Translations under genes and position numbers: made by a program | The notes under the pieces: model-generated | Told to the model about the DNA's origin: nothing | The model's input: the letters and a program-made list of their open reading frames with translations, nothing else | Databases searched by the model: none | From: Paenibacillus sp. FSL H7-0326 | GTDB lineage: Bacteria > Bacillota > Bacilli > Paenibacillales > Paenibacillaceae | Assembly (NCBI RefSeq): GCF_001955535.1 | Contig: NZ_MPVN01000004.1 | Span: forward strand, 248,001 to 312,000 | Direction: 5' to 3' | Length of the DNA: 64,000 bases | Shown: piece after piece, positions 59,228 through 64,000 of the stretch | Layout: each line of letters begins with the position of its first letter | Position numbering within the stretch: position 1 is the first letter of the stretch

Positions 59228-61186
59228 TTATTCCTCTATGTCAGAGCGCTCAGGCAGCTGTGACACATAGCTGTATGAATAATGCATTAGGGCAAGCGCT
59301 CGTTCGTACTGATCTTGGCTTACGTCAGGAGCTTCCGTTCCTGATGCTTCCTTCGCGAGCAGAGGGTCTTCAGGCGGCACAAGAGAATCTATAAATTCCT
59401 TTGATGCTGTTTCTTCAATCTCGGGCAGTTTATACTGCTTGCCATCCTCAAAGCCACTGCCGGGAATGAACATTCCCTCCTGACTGATGAATGATCCGGT
59501 TGGCAGATAATAGCGCTCAGGAAGCAGATTCGGCTGTCCGCTCAGCAGATCCTGTCCGAAATGAATATAATCGTCCATTGAGATGCCCAGCAGGCTTGCA
59601 ACCGTCGGTACAATATCGACCTGCCCGCCAAGCTGATCTACTCTTGCACCTTCTACGGCACCTGGGGCGGAAATAACGAGCGGAATATTGATCATGTCTG
59701 CCATGGAATATTCACGTCCGAATATTTCCTTCATCAGTGCTTTATCATCGGATTCAAGGGAATAGATGGGCAGACCCAGGTGATCGCCATACACAACGAT
59801 GAGACTGTTATCCCAGACGCCGTTCTTTTTGAGCTGGTCTATAAATAGGCCGAACTCGTAATCGGCGTAATTCTGTGCTCGAATATAATTGCCGACCAGC
59901 GTACCCTCGAAACGTTCCGGCAGGTCCATCTTGTATCTGTCCTCAGGCAAATGGTAAGGATGATGGGCAGACATCGAAATCACCTGTGAATAGAAAGGCC
60001 GCCCTTCCTCTTGCAGAGCTGCCAGCTCCTCTGCTGTCTTACGGTACAGCACGGCATCTGATGCCGCGAATGCAATCATATCTTCTTCCCCGAAAAAGTC
60101 ATATTCATAGTAATCTCCAAAACCGAGAGCCGAGTACATCTCCAGCCGGTTCCAGAATTCTACATGGTTTGTATGGAAAGTGGTTGTATTATAACCGTTC
60201 TCCGTAAGCAGTCTCGGCAGACTCGGCACCTCATAATCCGCATATTCCTGTGAGGCGGCTCCCCGCGGAGGGATGTAATAGGAAGAATTGACGACAAACT
60301 CGGCGTCGGATGTATTCCCTTGACCGACCTGCTGATAAAAATGCGGGAAATACAAGCTTTCCTGCGCCAGTTTATTCAGATTAGGCGTAACTTCTTGGCC
60401 ATCCACATTCAGCCCGACCAGGAAATTCTGGAAAGACTCGAGCTGTATGATAATCACATTGCGGCCCTTGGCTGCATCCCAGTAGCTGGAAATGATGGAC
60501 TCTGGTGCATCGATGCCTTTGAGCTCATTAATGCTCTCCTGGGTAATCTCCTTCTGAGGCACGGGGTCCTCAGGCCGGTCTGAGGCAATCAAGAAGGCCT
60601 CGTAATTGAGTATACCCATGGATTCCGCTTGATTCAGCTCATTCATACTTGCCCGGTTCGGCCAGATGTTAAATACGGTAATGATGGCCGAGATGACGAA
60701 TATGCTGACAGCGGTTCTCTTTCCAAGCCGTGGCAGCTTCTTCGGGGTATAGAATACCTGCTTATTCTGACGAATGCGGCGCTGAATGAAATATACGAGC
60801 AGCACAATGATATCTACAAAAATAAGCAGATAATAAGGAGCGAGCAGTGAGAAGATACTGCTGTTGACCGAAGTTACCTGATTAACCTGGGCAAGAGCAT
60901 GGTAGGTAACGATAACTCCGTAATATTTGTAGTACATAATAGCAGCAAAAAAGATGACCGTTATGATGAGATTCGTCATCATGTAATACCCGATCTTTCT
61001 CTTGTCAGCGAAGCGTTCAATGATGGCAAAGATCAGCCATACAAAAGGAATCTCAGTCAAGAGAGGCTGCCAGAATGGGATATCATCAAATATGGCGTAC
61101 CAGGTAAGGTAGCTCTTGATCAGCATGATTAAGGTAAAGAAAACAAACGGCTTGGTTAAGAATGTCTTCCAAGCGAAGCGTTCCAA
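59228..61186 (-). CDS. LTA synthase-family sulfatase (LtaS-like)
   Basis: A 652-residue membrane enzyme: five N-terminal spans, then an extracellular sulfatase-fold domain. LtaS polymerises glycerol-phosphate from phosphatidylglycerol onto a glycolipid anchor. The metal ligand Glu is in IIQLESFQNF, and the catalytic Thr (about residue 292) is in GQGNTSDAEFVVN; MSAHHPYHLPE, YGDHLGLP and HFGQDLL complete the site. TTG 61186 is preferred because GGAAGGCGG lies five bases upstream and no ATG in the longer frame has a site. It could be LtaS itself or a paralog such as YfnI/YqgS/YvgJ. Confidence 0.88.
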   Translation of the reverse strand: MERFAWKTFLTKPFVFFTLIMLIKSYLTWYAIFDDIPFWQPLLTEIPFVWLIFAIIERFADKRKIGYYMMTNLIITVIFFAAIMYYKYYGVIVTYHALAQVNQVTSVNSSIFSLLAPYYLLIFVDIIVLLVYFIQRRIRQNKQVFYTPKKLPRLGKRTAVSIFVISAIITVFNIWPNRASMNELNQAESMGILNYEAFLIASDRPEDPVPQKEITQESINELKGIDAPESIISSYWDAAKGRNVIIIQLESFQNFLVGLNVDGQEVTPNLNKLAQESLYFPHFYQQVGQGNTSDAEFVVNSSYYIPPRGAASQEYADYEVPSLPRLLTENGYNTTTFHTNHVEFWNRLEMYSALGFGDYYEYDFFGEEDMIAFAASDAVLYRKTAEELAALQEEGRPFYSQVISMSAHHPYHLPEDRYKMDLPERFEGTLVGNYIRAQNYADYEFGLFIDQLKKNGVWDNSLIVVYGDHLGLPIYSLESDDKALMKEIFGREYSMADMINIPLVISAPGAVEGARVDQLGGQVDIVPTVASLLGISMDDYIHFGQDLLSGQPNLLPERYYLPTGSFISQEGMFIPGSGFEDGKQYKLPEIEETASKEFIDSLVPPEDPLLAKEASGTEAPDVSQDQYERALALMHYSYSYVSQLPERSDIEE

Positions 61187-61344
61187 ATGTACCGCCTTCC
61201 TTCCACTTGCAAGCAGTCTGCAATGTAAAATAATGGTATTAGTATACAATAAGATCGAGTGCTTGTTACAGCACTGCAATAAAATATTATCCTATGGATT
61301 TAAAAAGTTGTCAAAAGCCGCCAAGTGGGAAATGAATGTAAAAT

Positions 61345-61393
61345 AGCCCGCATTCACCAGCCCTAAAGGATCAGGATCAGGTAATGCGGGCTT
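61345..61393 (-). terminator. Terminator after HmoB-like gene
   Basis: AGCCCGCATT pairs with AATGCGGGCT across a 28-base loop, just downstream of the minus-strand HmoB-like gene. Confidence 0.65.
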
Positions 61394-61423
61394 ACATAAG
61401 GTTATTGTTCAACATTCATTAGG

Positions 61424-61912
61424 TTATTGAACCGTGTACGTCGTAATAAAAGAAGGACGGGCAAAGATTGAAGGAGCTTGAGCCTTCAGACCTTCTTGAG
61501 AATCACGTTTCTGATGTGCATGGGCAAAGGCCTGGGATTGCTGCCAAGCCTCAAAGCTTGCTTTGGAATCCCATGCGGTAAGGATGACATACGTATCGCT
61601 GTTCAGCGGACGAAGCACGCGGATACCTGCAAAGCCTGGCTCATCTTCTACTTTTCGAGCACGGTTCATAAATCTCGCTTCAAATGCTTCTCTTCCATCG
61701 TCTGTGACCGGAATATTGTTCATGACAATAAACTTGCTTCCGCTAAGGCTTCCGCTTGCATCAATCGCTTCATAGGCAGGAATGGCCGGGTCGTTGTCGA
61801 CCATAGCATCGAGTTCGATCACATAACGTGTGTCTTCATCATTCTGAAGCGTGAAATAAGGGTGCTCCTTAAGTGCATCCGATATTGGTGATGACAAAAA
61901 ATATAGATACAT
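61424..61912 (-). CDS. HmoB-like heme-degrading monooxygenase / ABM domain protein
   Basis: A 162-residue protein close in length and form to B. subtilis HmoB. The second half is an antibiotic-biosynthesis-monooxygenase (ABM) ferredoxin-like fold: FIVMNNIPVTDDGREAFEAR, GFAGIRVLRP and YVILTAWDSKASFEAWQQS. HmoB releases iron from heme. The His candidates are in QAFAHAHQK. ATG 61912 follows AGGAGG; the longer frame has no site. It is monocistronic; I see no Fur box I would defend. Confidence 0.8.
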   Translation of the reverse strand: MYLYFLSSPISDALKEHPYFTLQNDEDTRYVIELDAMVDNDPAIPAYEAIDASGSLSGSKFIVMNNIPVTDDGREAFEARFMNRARKVEDEPGFAGIRVLRPLNSDTYVILTAWDSKASFEAWQQSQAFAHAHQKRDSQEGLKAQAPSIFARPSFITTYTVQ

Positions 61913-62058
61913 CGCTTTAGACCTCCTGTTATTTAAAATGTTCAATATCCAATATAGCATAGCTTATTCTCTTCTCTATTTACTAAACAGATCAATGGAA
62001 ACAATAACGATACAGGTATTATGAAATGGATTCCGGGTATATAACAGTAAACTCAAAA

Positions 62059-62102
62059 TCTTTACATTCATATACAGCAGATGATGATAGGTCTTTACAT
62101 TC
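62059..62102 (+). promoter_or_regulatory. Direct repeat upstream of glycerophosphodiesterase, PhoP-like
   Basis: TCTTTACATTC occurs exactly twice (62059-62069 and 62092-62102), 33 bases apart, about 40-85 bases before the start. The TTTACA element and the helical spacing recall PhoP boxes; glpQ of B. subtilis belongs to the Pho regulon. Confidence 0.4.
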
Positions 62103-62144
62103 TCCTGTTATGTTGAGGTAAAAAAAAGGAGAGGTGAGTCGGGC

Positions 62145-62972
62145 GTGGTCAAAACCTTGAGAACTTTGCTTATCGCTTCCATCATCGGAATTGGTGGAGA
62201 TACAGATCATATTGCCGCTGCCAACTCGGCTGATCCGGTAGTTGTTGCCCATCGGGGAGCAGCGGGGTACGCGCCGGAGAATACGATGGCTGCTTTTGAA
62301 TTAGCATACCGAATGCAGTCAAGTATGATCGAGCTGGATGTACAGCGGAGCCTGGATGGAGAGCTCGTCGTCATTCATGATCTCACATTGGATCGGACGA
62401 CAAGCGGGACGGGAGAAGTCAGAATGCATACGCTGGAGGAGCTGAGAAGCCTGGATGCAGGAAGCTGGTTCGGAGGAGAGTATAGCAGCCAGCAGATTCC
62501 TACGTTCGAAGAGGTTCTGGCGCATTACAGAGGTAAGAATATCGGGTTTCTCATAGAATTGAAGGCACCTGAGCTGTATCCCGGCATCGAGAGACAAGTG
62601 GCGGACTCCTTGATCAAGTACGGATATGACAAAATGGGGCCCGGGCAGGTGATCGTTCAGTCCTTTAACCATGAATCCATGGCGACATTCCATGATATGC
62701 TGCCTACCGTACCGACGGGTGTGCTGATCGAGGATCCTGCAGATTTGGATAACGACAAGCTGGATGAATACCGAGCCTATGCTTCGTATGTAAATCCACA
62801 TATCTATGCAGTAGAGCATTCACTTGTTCGTCAAATCCATGCTAGAGGAATGAAGATTTATGCTTGGACACTGCGCAGCCGAGAGGAAGCGGACTACCTG
62901 CTTGATCTAAGGGTAGACGGAATTATTACCGACTATCCCGATTACGTGCCTTATAAGGAAACGAAGAAGTAA
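62145..62972 (+). CDS. Glycerophosphodiester phosphodiesterase, secreted
   Basis: A 275-residue GDPD-family enzyme that releases glycerol-3-phosphate from glycerophosphodiesters, including teichoic acid-derived ones. Catalytic motifs: VVAHRGAAGYAPENTM (H36, R37), ELDVQ (E63, D65) and VIHD (H78). The N-terminus (TLRTLLIASIIGIGGDTDHIAAAN) fits a signal peptide, so it should act outside. GTG 62145 follows GGAGAGGTGAG. It complements glpP, glpK, glpD and the LtaS-like gene: glycerol-phosphate from cell-wall polymer turnover can feed central metabolism. Confidence 0.88.
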   Translation: MVKTLRTLLIASIIGIGGDTDHIAAANSADPVVVAHRGAAGYAPENTMAAFELAYRMQSSMIELDVQRSLDGELVVIHDLTLDRTTSGTGEVRMHTLEELRSLDAGSWFGGEYSSQQIPTFEEVLAHYRGKNIGFLIELKAPELYPGIERQVADSLIKYGYDKMGPGQVIVQSFNHESMATFHDMLPTVPTGVLIEDPADLDNDKLDEYRAYASYVNPHIYAVEHSLVRQIHARGMKIYAWTLRSREEADYLLDLRVDGIITDYPDYVPYKETKK

Positions 62973-63010
62973 AGTGAATTTAAGTGAATTCATGCGAATT
63001 GTTCATAGAA

Positions 63011-63056
63011 CCCCTCTCTGGCTGCTATCGTTCAAGTGGTCGTAAGAGGGGTTTTT
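63011..63056 (+). terminator. Terminator of the phosphodiesterase gene
   Basis: CCCCTCT pairs with AGAGGGG over a long loop and is followed by TTTTT. Confidence 0.8.
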
Positions 63057-63159
63057 GTCGATCTTTTACGAATACGGATAAGCTGCTTAGAGAACTGGTA
63101 TCTTCACCTTCATTTTGATACAGTGAGAAGACGAAAATGAACAGGAACGGGTGAAACGC

Positions 63160-64000
63160 ATGCCATATGAAATTTCTATATCTGTCAGACCTCTGGTGGA
63201 GTATGTATATCGAAGCGGCAGCATTACGGGCGGATTCCGGACGAATGCGACGATGCACGAAGGGACCCGGATTCATCAGAGCATTCAGAAGACCTATGCA
63301 GATACGGATCAAAAGGAAGTATTTCTCAAGGGCCAGATCCCCTGCGGAGATCTTCTATTCAAGGTGGAAGGGAGATGCGATGGACTTATTCAGCTGGACG
63401 GGGCATGGACGATTGATGAGATCAAGTCGACAGCAGCTCCGCTTGAGGACTTGGGTGGCGGGCTTCCGGTTCACTGGGCACAGGGTAAAATGTATGCTTA
63501 TATGTATGCCAAGGCAGAGGGACTCTCAAGCATGCAGATTCAGCTGACCTATGTACGGACAGGCAGCGGTGAGCAGAAGAGAATGCTGGTTACCCACTCT
63601 ATAGAAGAGCTTGAGATCTTTGCACGAGAAGTTGTTGAAGCTTATGCGCCTTATGCGGAGATGCTGAGGGAGCATGAAGAGAAGCGCCAGCCGTCCATTG
63701 AAGCGCTAGGCTTTCCTTTTCCTTCCTACCGTGCGGGACAGCGCAAGCTGGCAGGTGCTGTATTCAAAACGATCTCCGAGGGTGCCGGGCTGATGGCGAA
63801 GGCGCCGACAGGAATTGGCAAGACGATGTCGACTTTATTCCCGGCTGTCAAGGCAGTCGGAGCAGGACATATCAGCAAAATCTTCTATTTGACGGCACGG
63901 ACAACGACCCGGGCAACGGCGGAGGAAGCCTTTGCGCGAATGCAGGCACAGGGGCTGTATATGAACTCGGTGACAATCACCGCCAAGGACAAAATCTGCT
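63160..64000 (+). CDS. PD-(D/E)XK nuclease - DinG-type helicase (partial)
   Basis: The frame runs open off the window's end; 280 codons are visible. Residues 1 to about 135 are a Cas4/RecB-type nuclease: H39 in GTRIHQ, D74 in GRCDGL, IDEIKS (E87, K89) and QGKMYAY (Q108). A helicase domain follows with PSYRAGQRKL (Q motif), Walker A APTGIGKTMS (K221) and ISKIFYLTARTTTRATA; AKDKIC begins the cysteine-rich Fe-S region of XPD/DinG helicases. Such proteins are annotated as DinG-like nuclease-helicases of DNA repair. ATG 63160 is preferred; GTG 63151 is in frame. Confidence 0.85.
   Translation, partial: MPYEISISVRPLVEYVYRSGSITGGFRTNATMHEGTRIHQSIQKTYADTDQKEVFLKGQIPCGDLLFKVEGRCDGLIQLDGAWTIDEIKSTAAPLEDLGGGLPVHWAQGKMYAYMYAKAEGLSSMQIQLTYVRTGSGEQKRMLVTHSIEELEIFAREVVEAYAPYAEMLREHEEKRQPSIEALGFPFPSYRAGQRKLAGAVFKTISEGAGLMAKAPTGIGKTMSTLFPAVKAVGAGHISKIFYLTARTTTRATAEEAFARMQAQGLYMNSVTITAKDKIC

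Noticed and set aside
63160..64000. Cas4 of a CRISPR system
   Set aside because: The nuclease part is fused to a DinG-type helicase and no cas1, cas2 or array is visible.

Overview
The window reads as a chromosomal stretch of a low-to-mid GC, spore-forming Gram-positive bacterium, most probably Paenibacillus or a close relative. The evidence is strong AGGAGG-type ribosome sites, several ABC solute importers that lack their own ATPase, GlpP antitermination, an LtaS-type sulfatase, a CidA/LrgA-CidB/LrgB pair with a LysR regulator, an AbrB-type regulator, and surface-fibre genes without signal peptides next to TPR-glycosyltransferases. I see no rRNA, tRNA, CRISPR array, transposase or prophage.

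Layout. 1-3.9 kb: housekeeping genes (nucleoside hydrolase end, lspA, UbiA prenyltransferase, nucleoside deoxyribosyltransferase, quinone reductase) interrupted by a 116-bp tandem repeat. 4.2-7.2 kb: a sugar ABC importer with a LacI-type operator. 7.5-9.1 kb: trhO followed by an Fe-S (SufR-like) regulator. 9.4-12.2 kb: an ABC importer of the tryptophan/ABC_sub_bind type. 12.5-26.8 kb: the most unusual region. It holds a 566-residue beta-repeat fibre protein, two small paralogous beta-rich proteins, three tandem TPR-glycosyltransferases, then on the other strand a methyltransferase, two more glycosyltransferases, a TPR protein and a MraY/WecA-type phosphosugar transferase. I read this as a surface (probably spore-surface) glycoprotein-fibre locus. 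27.2-38.5 kb: two sugar ABC importers flanking a DUF4127 protein, NanE, an RpiR regulator and an FAD oxidoreductase, probably an amino-sugar utilisation island.

38.9-52.2 kb: ribA, an NAG/glucose-type PTS permease, then a glycerol-phosphate themed stretch: glpP-glpK, a 51-residue membrane peptide, a 357-bp structured tandem repeat, a PTP-like phosphatase with a phosphonate-type ABC importer and its GntR regulator, and glpD behind a terminator leader that fits GlpP control. 52.4-64 kb: Gfo/Idh oxidoreductase, HxlR, AbrB-zinc ribbon-HTH regulator, cidAB-cidR, a nitrilase with two GNAT enzymes, an LtaS-type enzyme, HmoB-like protein, a secreted glycerophosphodiesterase and the start of a nuclease-helicase.

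Starts were chosen by ribosome-site spacing where the longest frame had none. Family names come from recognised motifs, not from database searches; functions of the fibre locus, the DUF4127 island and the repeats are inference.
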